Assembly (NCBI GenBank): GCA_045532655.1
Contig: JAZSGI010000101.1
Span: 1 to 31,288 of the forward strand
Length of the DNA: 31,288 nucleotides
Direction: 5' to 3'
Source: JAVBQJ01 sp045532655
GTDB lineage: Bacteria; Verrucomicrobiota; Lentisphaeria; Victivallales; Victivallaceae
In this document: one piece after another, positions 1-7,935 of the stretch
Position numbering within the stretch: the first letter of the stretch is position 1
Layout: every line of letters starts with the position of its first letter
Program-made: the position numbers and the translations under genes
The notes under the pieces: generated by a model
Databases searched by the model: none
The model's input: the letters and a program-made list of their open reading frames with translations, nothing else
Told to the model about the DNA's origin: nothing

Positions 1-827
1 GCCCCTCCGCAGAGCGGGGCTGCCACTGCCAGAAATTTGCCTCCGCAGTAAGGACGGCATTCAACTCCGTCAACAGGACGGTCAATAACAACCGATAATT
101 GCGCTCCGGTGCCGAGAGTGAGGAATATTTCCTCTTCAGGAGTTTCTGCCGAAACTGCTACACTTGCCTGATTGTCGCCGATGGCGGTCATTACCGGGAT
201 GCCTTCCGGCAGTCCCCAGCCGCCGACAGTGGTTCCGGCACAGGAGGCGACAGGACGTATTTCCGGGACAAGAATGGCAGGGATACCGAGTTTCTGCCAC
301 AGGGACATGTCAAAAGAACCTTTTGCTGTATCAAAACATCCCCAGCTTGCGGCATCCGAAAGATCCATTACCGGCTTGCCGGTGTTCCCTGTCAGGTGCC
401 AGACCAGAAAGTCATGAACAGTTGCGGCAAAGCTGTATCCGTCCAGCTTGCCCTCTGCGGCAAGTTCTGCCATTGTGGCGCAGCCGAAACCGTGGCAGAG
501 ACCGGGAGCGGTACGGCGCAGTTTTGCAATATCCTTTACCGTACTCTGCCAGGTATACAGAGGAGATATCTTTTCTTCTGACCACAGGACGACACCGTGC
601 ATTTGTCCTGTTACCCCCACCGAGGAGATATTTTTTTTCAATTCGCCGGGGAGTTCTGCAATCAGCTCCCTGATGACTTCCAAATGTTTGCGGGCATCCT
701 GCACACCGTCACTGATTCCGGCTTTATGCTCTCTGCTGACACAGGCCAGCAGTGTGTGATCTGCTTTATTGAGAAGGACACAGGCACTTTTGGTTGTACC
801 GGTATCTATACCGAGCAGAATAGACAT
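1..827 (-). CDS. Sedoheptulokinase-like FGGY carbohydrate kinase, 3' end cut by window edge
   Basis: The reverse strand reads open for 275 codons from an ATG at 827 to the window edge, so the C-terminal part is missing. AGGAGGT sits just upstream of the ATG. The N-terminal ATP-binding signature GIDTGTT is at residues 6-12, GVTGQMHG at 71-78, and GDNQAS at 217-222, whose Asp matches the catalytic base of FGGY kinases. TLGTGAQLS at 237-245 is the second phosphate-binding loop. The family phosphorylates sugars in the cytoplasm. TGQMHG followed by a tryptophan-rich stretch and GDNQAS resembles sedoheptulokinase more than xylulokinase or glycerol kinase, but the exact sugar is inferred. It has its own promoter region with a palindrome just upstream. 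Family call is strong, substrate call moderate. Confidence 0.85.
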   Translation of the reverse strand, partial: MSILLGIDTGTTKSACVLLNKADHTLLACVSREHKAGISDGVQDARKHLEVIRELIAELPGELKKNISSVGVTGQMHGVVLWSEEKISPLYTWQSTVKDIAKLRRTAPGLCHGFGCATMAELAAEGKLDGYSFAATVHDFLVWHLTGNTGKPVMDLSDAASWGCFDTAKGSFDMSLWQKLGIPAILVPEIRPVASCAGTTVGGWGLPEGIPVMTAIGDNQASVAVSAETPEEEIFLTLGTGAQLSVVIDRPVDGVECRPYCGGKFLAVAAPLCGG

Positions 828-846
828 TATTTACCTCCTGATGTTA

Positions 847-873
847 AATTGGTAATATAATATAATACCAATT
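847..873 (-). promoter_or_regulatory. Operator-like palindrome in the kinase promoter
   Basis: Perfect 8-bp inverted arms AATTGGTA (847-854) and TACCAATT (866-873) flank an 11-base A/T-only spacer. On the minus strand this lies 20-46 bases upstream of the sedoheptulokinase ATG, and the spacer supplies TATTAT/TATATT hexamers usable as a -10 box. The geometry suggests a dimeric repressor site that blocks transcription of the kinase gene. GntR and LacI proteins use sites of this general kind; the binding protein is unknown. Confidence 0.45.
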
Positions 874-916
874 CTGCAAAAAGCAAATTCCTGTTTTCAG
901 TATATTATAAAAGTGC

Positions 917-1378
917 TTAATCGCCTTTGCCGAGAGAGGCAAGAGCAATGTGGATCCCCAACTGCCATACCATATTCAGTACAGACATGAGGTTGAAAAA
1001 AGGATCCCCTTCCAGCTTTGCCGCCAGAAATTCCCCGGCAAATACTCCCGGCAGATCACATTCCCTGAATATGGCAAGAAGTCCCTGTGAGGTATAGAGC
1101 GGTATACGGTCGCTGAATATTCCGTTTATACCGGTATCCGGTTTTTCGCCATTTTCCCACAGGCTTACAGCTTCAGAGGCTTTGCCGAAGACAAAGGTGA
1201 AAAGATTATTGATGTCGTCGCTGGAAAGTTCGGCACGTTTTTCCACTTCTGCGGCAATGGCTATCATCAGATCTTCTTCGGCACTGACAAGTTCCGGGTG
1301 ACTTAAAAGTTCATTGCCTACCCAGGCGTTTACTCTGGCTGTTGCCAGCAGATTGCGTTGCAGGTCACTGATCAGCAT
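917..1378 (-). CDS. Hypothetical protein, 153 aa
   Basis: I do not recognise this protein. It has 153 residues, looks mostly helical and acidic in its first half (for example VSAEEDLMIAIAAEVEKR near residues 30-47), and has a hydrophobic C-terminal segment (NMVWQLGIHIALASLG near 134-149) that could be a buried helix or one weak membrane segment. There is no signal peptide, cysteine cluster or nucleotide-binding motif. Its ATG lies inside the end of the YgjP-like gene, overlapping it by 14 bases, and an AAAGGAAAGG ribosome site lies within that gene. This indicates translational coupling with the metalloprotease and SNF2 helicase genes. It could be an accessory subunit of that unit, which is inference from overlap only. 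Confidence 0.75.
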   Translation of the reverse strand: MLISDLQRNLLATARVNAWVGNELLSHPELVSAEEDLMIAIAAEVEKRAELSSDDINNLFTFVFGKASEAVSLWENGEKPDTGINGIFSDRIPLYTSQGLLAIFRECDLPGVFAGEFLAAKLEGDPFFNLMSVLNMVWQLGIHIALASLGKGD

Positions 1379-1985
1379 ATTTCAACCTTTCCTTTTTCAG
1401 TTGCTCTTCCCGTACTGCCCTGTCTGGAAGCAGGGACTCAAGTACAGCATAAAATTTCTTTGAATGATTCATTTCTGCGAGATGCGCAGCTTCGTGGGCA
1501 GCCACCAGTTCTGCCAGATTTTCCGGCAGACGGGCAGTGCGCCACGATATATTGATACGGCCGCTGCCGGAACATGAACCCCATCTGGTTGCCGCTCCTG
1601 TGACCCGTAATTGACGTATTTCCCTGCCCAGCATAGCAGCATATTTTTTGACCATCGGGAAGATAACTGTCTGCACCTGTTTGCGATAAAAGGCGACCAG
1701 ATGTTTTTTCCGCAATTCAGCAGAGTCCCGGCAGACACCGGGGAGAGTCAGAAGGCCGGGTGAACTCAAGACGGCACAGCGGCAGAAGGGCGAATACTGT
1801 ATCCGGGTCAGAACCCCGCCGACTGTTACTGTATCAGGCGGAAGTATATTTGCGGCGGCTCTCTCCTGCATTTGCTGCTTTTTTTGCAGCCACGGCCCGG
1901 CAGAACGTAAAAATTCCTTTACTGCCGCTTCGCTGATAAACACAGGGACACGCAGCTCCAGAGAACCGTCCGGTTTGATATACAA
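1365..1985 (-). CDS. YgjP-type (DUF45) zinc metallopeptidase; true start probably upstream
   Basis: Zinc-metallopeptidase family protein. From the TTG at 1985, HEAAHLAEMNHS starts at residue 164 and gives the HExxH zinc ligands and catalytic Glu, with the conserved NHS downstream; RWGSCS at 135-140 and the following strand are also family hallmarks. Cells use relatives (YgjP, SprT, WSS1-like) as soluble proteases, some acting on DNA-bound proteins. The TTG truncates the conserved first strand: in frame upstream lie codons for IKIIRSQRRRPAL, the expected N-terminus. No ATG, GTG or TTG serves it. A CTG at 2036 overlaps the SNF2 stop as CTGA, and an ATT at 2048 sits 7 bases after GGAGG (2060-2056). 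Coordinates use the first standard start; real length is probably about 223-227 aa. It overlaps the 153-aa gene by 14 bases. Confidence 0.85.
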   Translation of the reverse strand: MYIKPDGSLELRVPVFISEAAVKEFLRSAGPWLQKKQQMQERAAANILPPDTVTVGGVLTRIQYSPFCRCAVLSSPGLLTLPGVCRDSAELRKKHLVAFYRKQVQTVIFPMVKKYAAMLGREIRQLRVTGAATRWGSCSGSGRINISWRTARLPENLAELVAAHEAAHLAEMNHSKKFYAVLESLLPDRAVREEQLKKERLKYADQ

Positions 1986-2032
1986 TGCCGGACGGCGTCT
2001 GCGCTGCGAACGGATGATTTTTATATCGTTGT

Positions 2033-5000
2033 TCAGTTGAGCAGAAATTTCAAATCCTCCAGAGTGAGTTCAGAAGCACATGCCTGCGGATTATCCACGA
2101 GGCCGTCAAAGATATCCTGTTTACGCTTTTGCAGTTCCAGAATACGCTCTTCTATAGAATCTTTTACCACCAGCTTCACGCTTGTCACCTGCCGGGTTTG
2201 CCCTATGCGGTGAGTCCGGTCGGTTGCCTGATTTTCCACAGCCGGGTTCCACCACGGGTCATAGATTATGACTCTGTCGGCAGAGGTGAGATTCAAACCG
2301 GAACCTCCGGCTTTGATGCTGAGCAGAAAGATTGGAATATCGGGGGAATTGTTGAAATTATCTACCTTTTCCAGACGGTTGCGGGTCGCTCCGTCAAGAT
2401 ATTCGTATTGGATCCCCGCTCCCGAAAGATTCTGACGGAATATGGCAAGCAGACTGGTGAATTGGCTGAAAAGCAGCATCCGGTGACCGCTGTCGATATT
2501 TTCCATAATAAGTTCTTTGGCAAGTTCCATTTTGGCTGAAGGACAATTTTTACCCTCATCATCAGGCAGCAGCGAAGGGTCACAGCACAGCTGGCGCAGA
2601 CGCAGCAGTTCCGTAAAGATCATCATACGGGATTGCGGCTGGGTAAAATCATTTTCCGCCTGGGCAAGTCTGCCCCGGGCCTGTCTGAGCATTTTGTCGT
2701 AAAGTTTACGCTGCACACAATCCATTTCGCAGAAAAGTGTGATCTCGGACTTTGGCGGTAACTCTGATGCTACAAGTTTTTTGGTGCGCCGCTTGATAAA
2801 CGGTGCTATCCTGCCGGCAAGTTCATCACGGAGAGCCGTGTCGTTTTTAACATCTCCATAACGCCGCTGGAAAGCTGCCAGAGGACCAAGTATGCCTGCA
2901 TGCAAAAAATCAAAGATGCTCCAAAGGTCATCTGCTGAATTTTCCAGAGGTGTACCTGTCAGCACCACTTTGTGGTCAGCACGCAGAGCTTTGCAGCTGT
3001 GGGCATTGGCTGTACCGGGGTTTTTTATGTGCTGAGCCTCATCCAGTATGAGTACGCTGAAGCGGTGCTTTTTTAACGCCGCTTCTTCACGCCGTGCGAT
3101 AGCGTAGGAGATTATGGCAAGATCATATTCCTGAAGTTTTTCCCATTCCTCTTTATTCTGTCCGGTAAGCACGATCACTTTGAAGCCGGAAACGAAATGC
3201 ATTGCTTCACGCCTCCAGTTTTCCAGCAGACTTGCCGGGGCTATAACAAGGGCGGCGGCATCGCCGCAGCGGCGGATGGCGGCAAGGAAAGCCAGTATCT
3301 GCACAGTTTTGCCCAAACCCATTTCATCTGCCAGTATGACATTGAATCCGGCAGAGGTCCTGTCAGTGAGCCAACGTACACCTTCCTCCTGATAACTCCG
3401 CAGTGTTCCGGTGAACTTCCCTGCCAGAGCCCTTGTGTCAACACCGATAGAGGCTGTTGACGGAACAAAAGAGTAGAGTTCAGGCGGCACAGTGACACCG
3501 GCTGCCGCTGCCAGCTGCAGGAAAAAAGGGACGGAAAATTTTTGGATCAGCCATTGAGTACCGTTTTTGCCTGCAGTTTTGACAACTCCTGCCTGCAGCA
3601 GATTGGCGATACCGTCACCGATACGCAATATATTACCGGATGCCCCCTGAATATACCGTTGTCCCTGTCTGACCGCTTGAACAACTTCCTCCGGAGCTAT
3701 TACATCATCGCCGGAAAACATCCTGAAATTGACTTTTATTTTATCTTCTTCCTGAAGCGGTGTATCTAAAGAGAGTTTCACAAGCGGAACTCCTGCCCCG
3801 CCGCGGGAAATACTTGCCAGATTACCGGAGAGGGCAATATCTTTGCGCTGCACAAAGTCCGGCAGCATCCTGTCAAGAAATACCCCTATTTTTTCCACTC
3901 CGGAAAGAGTAAGATATTCCTGTGGTCCCCGTGACAGTCCGAACATTGCCAGCTGTTCGGTGAATATACGTTCAAAGCGGTCATCCCGCAAAAAGAATTC
4001 TCCGTTTTGCAGCCCCAGCCGTCCGTCATCTGCCGGACAGGGTGTGCCGTTGTAGAGAAATAGCGGATGCAGACGCATTACTGCGGGCGAGGGAAAATCA
4101 CACTCCAGAAGCACCGTGGGATGCGGGGCATCCAATACAAGCGTTTTTTTGCCGCAAACCGGAACAGGCAGACGTTCTGCCGGCGGTGTGTCAATGGGAA
4201 CTTCTGTAAGTTTGTGTTCGCCGGCACGGAAAAAGCTTCTTATCCATGCCACATCCAGCGTGGCAGGTATCCACCAGTATTCGCCGGATTTACCTATCCA
4301 GCAGCCGCATTTCCCGGTGATGACCTTTGCCGATTTTATCGGCAGCAGTGCGCCGTTGACCCTGATCCCCGGAGTATACACTTTTTCCGGGCCGGAACCG
4401 GAGGTTATCACAACCGGTTCGGCGGCTTCTTTGTGGATTATAAGTCTCTGGTTGTCTCTGATAAAACGTTCAAAGCCGATGAGAGCATGAAAAAACTCTG
4501 CTGTCTGTTCGCTGTTCAGACTGAGTTTGGAGTTGTCCGGTTCTGCATTGATTGCAAGATAACGTATGATCTGCCTTTCCTGCAGTGAAAATTGGGTTAA
4601 TTTAAGGCTTGCAGCAAGGGTTTTGTCGAAATGCAGACTGCGCAGGTTGCTCAGGTTGCCGAGATATTCCCTGTTGCCGCAGCATATTTTTACATTCAAC
4701 AGAGTATTTTCCCACTTGCTCGGCAGATGCGGGAAGGCACTTTCCGAGGTTATCCAGACGGTTGCCTGTTTACGGTCTGCAGCCGAATCCACTGCCATGG
4801 ATTCCCAGGATTCAAATTTAAGACTGCTGCAGTAGCTGGCTTCATCCTCCACCGGCAATGGCGGCGGTTCGAGTCTGAATCTGCCGCTGTACATCAGTGC
4901 GGCTACAGAGTGTTCGCACAATGCGCCTCCGGCGGTACCACAGTCGCATTGGCAATGCGGAGCTTCGCCGGTTCTGACATTTGTGGCGAACAATTTGCCA

Positions 5001-5149
5001 CGGTCGCTGAAAACAGCATTGACCCGTCCTTCAGCATCCCGCCATGCGCCCAGCAGGCGGTCATTTTTCAAAAGCAATTTTGCGCTTTTGACCTTTTCCG
5101 GCGACGAAACACTGGTGAGCCGCTCTTCGAAAGAAGGTTTTTTGTTCAT
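2033..5149 (-). CDS. SWIM zinc finger-containing SNF2-family ATPase/helicase
   Basis: A 1038-aa SWI2/SNF2 translocase expected to use ATP to move along double-stranded DNA and remodel bound proteins. Residues 65-80 form a SWIM zinc finger with ligands C68, C70, C78 and H80. A long variable middle follows, then the helicase core: Walker A LADEMGLGKT (606-615), DEAQH (703-707), TGTPLENS (731-738), SIKAGGSGLNL (944-954) and motif VI DRTHRIGQTRQV (977-988). This order matches bacterial SWIM-SNF2 proteins (relatives include RapA-type and DISARM/defence ATPases, but no partner gene here proves such a role). The ATG is preceded by GAGGAG. Its stop touches the YgjP-like coding frame, so the genes are co-transcribed and probably co-translated. 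Confidence 0.93.
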   Translation of the reverse strand: MNKKPSFEERLTSVSSPEKVKSAKLLLKNDRLLGAWRDAEGRVNAVFSDRGKLFATNVRTGEAPHCQCDCGTAGGALCEHSVAALMYSGRFRLEPPPLPVEDEASYCSSLKFESWESMAVDSAADRKQATVWITSESAFPHLPSKWENTLLNVKICCGNREYLGNLSNLRSLHFDKTLAASLKLTQFSLQERQIIRYLAINAEPDNSKLSLNSEQTAEFFHALIGFERFIRDNQRLIIHKEAAEPVVITSGSGPEKVYTPGIRVNGALLPIKSAKVITGKCGCWIGKSGEYWWIPATLDVAWIRSFFRAGEHKLTEVPIDTPPAERLPVPVCGKKTLVLDAPHPTVLLECDFPSPAVMRLHPLFLYNGTPCPADDGRLGLQNGEFFLRDDRFERIFTEQLAMFGLSRGPQEYLTLSGVEKIGVFLDRMLPDFVQRKDIALSGNLASISRGGAGVPLVKLSLDTPLQEEDKIKVNFRMFSGDDVIAPEEVVQAVRQGQRYIQGASGNILRIGDGIANLLQAGVVKTAGKNGTQWLIQKFSVPFFLQLAAAAGVTVPPELYSFVPSTASIGVDTRALAGKFTGTLRSYQEEGVRWLTDRTSAGFNVILADEMGLGKTVQILAFLAAIRRCGDAAALVIAPASLLENWRREAMHFVSGFKVIVLTGQNKEEWEKLQEYDLAIISYAIARREEAALKKHRFSVLILDEAQHIKNPGTANAHSCKALRADHKVVLTGTPLENSADDLWSIFDFLHAGILGPLAAFQRRYGDVKNDTALRDELAGRIAPFIKRRTKKLVASELPPKSEITLFCEMDCVQRKLYDKMLRQARGRLAQAENDFTQPQSRMMIFTELLRLRQLCCDPSLLPDDEGKNCPSAKMELAKELIMENIDSGHRMLLFSQFTSLLAIFRQNLSGAGIQYEYLDGATRNRLEKVDNFNNSPDIPIFLLSIKAGGSGLNLTSADRVIIYDPWWNPAVENQATDRTHRIGQTRQVTSVKLVVKDSIEERILELQKRKQDIFDGLVDNPQACASELTLEDLKFLLN

Positions 5150-5205
5150 AGTATACTCCTCTATACATTATTCCGATTCCTCTTCATAAGAAATCTCCAT
5201 ACTAT

Positions 5206-5234
5206 AAAATATCACAAATAACGCACTTTTGCAA
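5206..5234 (-). promoter_or_regulatory. Candidate promoter of the SNF2 operon
   Basis: On the minus strand TTGCAA (5234-5229) is followed after 17 bases by TATTTT (5211-5206), 57 bases before the SNF2 ATG. Spacing is ideal, the hexamers are only moderate. The 227-base divergent gap to the plus-strand transferase gene holds this and the opposite promoter. Confidence 0.4.
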
Positions 5235-5264
5235 ATTTTTTTCCGGCAGTTGTCCCGGCCAAGG

Positions 5265-5292
5265 TTGAAAAAAATGAAAAAGAGGTTATATT
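5265..5292 (+). promoter_or_regulatory. Candidate promoter of the sugar transferase gene
   Basis: TTGAAA (5265-5270), a 16-base spacer and TATATT (5287-5292) form a reasonable housekeeping-type promoter about 85 bases upstream of the transferase ATG. It points away from the SNF2 operon promoter in the same gap. Confidence 0.45.
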
Positions 5293-5376
5293 AGATTATT
5301 CAAAGTAAAGTAAAAAAGGCACAGCCGTAATAATAAATACACCGGAGAGCATTTTGCTGAAAAGTGAGGATCTGCC

Positions 5377-6759
5377 ATGAAGTCTGCCCGTATCCGTGTA
5401 TTGCTGTTGGCGTTGTGGGATATCATCGTTCTTATTGGCGTGCTTTTGTCTGTAACATTCATTTATCGGTTTTGCGGATGGGAATGTTTTCTGACGGGAT
5501 ATTTCCGCCTCTGGCCCATAATGGCTGTGTACCTTTTTATTGCGGCAACCATCAGACTTTATCACGGGAACCCGTTTTATCCCGGTTTGCCCCTGCCGCC
5601 TGTTGAGGAGTTGCGGCGGCTTTTCTTTGCAGTTTCCCTTACCTTTCTGTTGACATTTGCTTATCTGGTTTTTACCGGCAGGACACATCATTATTCCAGC
5701 TTTGTATTATTTGCCAGTTGGGGAATAACTGTACTGGTACTGCCCGTAGGCAGAATGATTATCAGAAAACTTATGAAAATAGCATCTGTCGGGCAGATCC
5801 CCGTACTGATTGCGGGTGGCGGAACCTCCGGACAGCGTCTGGCATTTGAACTCAGGAGAAATATTCATTACGGGTTTGAACCGGTGGGGTTTCTTGATGA
5901 CAAGGAGGTTCCGGGACGAGTCGGAAAGGTCAGGCAGGCTGTTGCTCTGGGGCGTCGGTTGGGGATATCCACAATATTTGTGTGTCTTTCTTCAAAAAGT
6001 CTTAAAAAATATATCCATTACCTTATGCGGCATTACACACATGTTTCAATTATGGTGGATGAGCAGGAACTGCCGATCTCGTGGGCCTATCCGGTGAATG
6101 TGAAAGGTATCGCCGGGGTGGAATTCTGTAATCAGCTGCGCTTGCCGGGGCCGCGGATTTTTAAAGTGGTTTCCGAGGCGGTGCTGGCGGTTCTTTGTAT
6201 AATATTTGCTCTGCCGCTTTTTCTCTTTCTTGCGATTGCCGTCAAATTGTCCGGCCCCGGTCCGGTACTTTACAAGGCACGTCGCCTCGGTCAATTCGGT
6301 AAACCGATAGAAGTATGGAAATTCCGCACAATGGTTGCAGATATTGACGGCAGTTTGGCACGGATGCTCGCAGAAAATCCGGAAATGGCAAAAGAATGGG
6401 AAGCCAAGTTCAAATTGGAAAAAGATCCGCGTATTACACGATTGGGGAAGTTTCTGCGCCGTACAAGCCTTGATGAACTGCCGCAGCTTTTCAATGTATT
6501 GCGTGGCGAAATGGCTATCATCGGGCCGAGACCTATTGTGCCGGCGGAAAAACAATATTACGGCAACAAGTACGAAGCATTCAGCCGGGTCAAACCGGGG
6601 ATCACCGGACTCTGGCAGGTTTCCGGCCGCAGTGATCTTGATTATGACAGGCGTGTAGCATTGGATATGTATTATATTTTTAACTGGTCTATCTGGCATG
6701 ATTGGTATATTCTTATGCTGACAGCCGTGGAAGTTATCCGCTGCCGCGGAGCGAGGTGA
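5377..6759 (+). CDS. WbaP-type polyprenyl-phosphate sugar phosphotransferase
   Basis: A 460-aa inner-membrane enzyme that transfers a hexose-1-phosphate from a nucleotide sugar to undecaprenyl phosphate, starting a surface polysaccharide repeat unit. Four hydrophobic segments lie in the first ~125 residues, then a CoA-binding-like nucleotide fold begins with VLIAGGGTSGQRL (143-155). A further hydrophobic segment (~262-285) precedes the bacterial sugar transferase domain: KFRTM (315-319), SLDELPQLFNVLRGEM (364-379) with the Asp-Glu catalytic dyad, IIGPRP (381-386) and PGITGLWQVSGRS (407-419). Full length matches WbaP/WcaJ. The ATG is chosen from GTGAGG eight bases upstream and the hydrophobic N-terminus. 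The GT4 gene follows at once. Whether the sugar is glucose or galactose cannot be told. Confidence 0.93.
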   Translation: MKSARIRVLLLALWDIIVLIGVLLSVTFIYRFCGWECFLTGYFRLWPIMAVYLFIAATIRLYHGNPFYPGLPLPPVEELRRLFFAVSLTFLLTFAYLVFTGRTHHYSSFVLFASWGITVLVLPVGRMIIRKLMKIASVGQIPVLIAGGGTSGQRLAFELRRNIHYGFEPVGFLDDKEVPGRVGKVRQAVALGRRLGISTIFVCLSSKSLKKYIHYLMRHYTHVSIMVDEQELPISWAYPVNVKGIAGVEFCNQLRLPGPRIFKVVSEAVLAVLCIIFALPLFLFLAIAVKLSGPGPVLYKARRLGQFGKPIEVWKFRTMVADIDGSLARMLAENPEMAKEWEAKFKLEKDPRITRLGKFLRRTSLDELPQLFNVLRGEMAIIGPRPIVPAEKQYYGNKYEAFSRVKPGITGLWQVSGRSDLDYDRRVALDMYYIFNWSIWHDWYILMLTAVEVIRCRGAR

Positions 6760-6799
6760 AATTATAAAAACGGCTTTTTTACATTATTGGCTGACCGGC

Positions 6800-7894
6800 A
6801 TGCGGGGCGGCGAAAAGGTACTGTTGGAGTTGTGCAGTATGCTGCCTGATGCAGATATATATACACATGCCTGGAACAGTGGCGGTTTTGATGGCAATCC
6901 ATTTGGCGGACATGAAATTTATGAAACGTTTATTGCCGGTTTGCCGGGGGGGCGCAAACATCCGCAAAAGTATCTTCCGCTGATGCCGGCGGCTCTTGCA
7001 CGTCTTGATCTTGAGGAATATGAGCTGCTTATTTCCAGTGAATCCGGACCTGCCAAAGGTGTACGCAAAAATAAACATGCAGTACATTTGTGTTATTGTC
7101 ACACTCCGATGCGTTATTTGTGGGATATGTATGATTTGTATTACCGCAACACTTCTGCGGCTGGTAAAGTCGCCATGAAACTTTTCCGCAGGCCGTTGCA
7201 GCGTTATGATTTGCGTTCTGCGGAAGGTGTTGATGCATTTGCCGCCAACTCCTGCTTTGTTGCAGAGCGTATCAAACGTATTTACGGCCGGGAGGCGACG
7301 GTGATAAATCCGCCTTGTGAGGTTGAGTATTTTTCTGCGGCTCTTCATGCTTATCCGGAGGAATGGCGCAGAGAAGCTCCTTATCTTTATGTGGGTGAAC
7401 TGGTGAATTACAAGCGTGCAGATCTGGCAGTGGAAGCATGCCGCAGAATGGGGCGCAAACTTACTGTAATAGGGGGTGGACCCCAGCGCAGGGAATTGAC
7501 TGCCCTGGCCGGCGGGGACAAAAATATAGAATTCGCGGGCCGTCTCAGCGGGGATGAGTTGCGTAAGAAATTTGCTGAATGTAAAGCCTTGCTTTTCCCC
7601 GGTGTGGAAGATTTCGGCATCGTCCCTGTCGAGGCTCAGGCTGCAGGGGCTCCTGTTATTGCCTTTGGTGAAGGCGGGGCATTGGAAACAGTGAAGGATG
7701 GAGTATCAGGATTATTTTTCCATGAGGCTTCAGTTGAGGCTGTGTGCAATGTGATTGAGGAGTTTGAGGCCCGCTCCTGGAACCGTGAGTTGATTTCGGA
7801 GCGTGTCGGGTATTATTCTGCAGAGCGATTCCGGAGGGAATTTGCGGAATTCGCCTCTGATTATGCGGATATCCGTTTTAAAAACGTGCAGTAA
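6800..7894 (+). CDS. GT4 family glycosyltransferase; true start probably at 6761-6764
   Basis: GT-B fold glycosyltransferase that would add a sugar to the lipid-linked acceptor made by the upstream transferase, at the cytoplasmic membrane face. From the ATG at 6800 the protein has 364 aa, with the nucleotide-sugar region YVGELVNYKRADLAVEA (197-213) and the E-x7-E motif EDFGIVPVE (270-278). The ATG falls inside the conserved first strand: 12 in-frame codons upstream encode (I)KTAFLHYWLTG, and family members begin M-K-x-A-x-x-H-x-W-L-T-G-M-R-G-G-E-K. The start is therefore probably ATA at 6764 or ATT at 6761, right after the previous stop (6757-6759) and behind GAGGTGA. That gives about 376 aa. 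Coordinates here use the first standard start. Confidence 0.9.
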   Translation: MRGGEKVLLELCSMLPDADIYTHAWNSGGFDGNPFGGHEIYETFIAGLPGGRKHPQKYLPLMPAALARLDLEEYELLISSESGPAKGVRKNKHAVHLCYCHTPMRYLWDMYDLYYRNTSAAGKVAMKLFRRPLQRYDLRSAEGVDAFAANSCFVAERIKRIYGREATVINPPCEVEYFSAALHAYPEEWRREAPYLYVGELVNYKRADLAVEACRRMGRKLTVIGGGPQRRELTALAGGDKNIEFAGRLSGDELRKKFAECKALLFPGVEDFGIVPVEAQAAGAPVIAFGEGGALETVKDGVSGLFFHEASVEAVCNVIEEFEARSWNRELISERVGYYSAERFRREFAEFASDYADIRFKNVQ

Positions 7895-7935
7895 TATCGC
7901 ACACTGTCCCGTTTTGAAAAACTTTATTAGTTGCT

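Noticed and set aside
2033..5149. SNF2 gene as a DISARM or other named defence-system member
   Set aside because: No methyltransferase, DrmA/B or other signature partner lies beside it.
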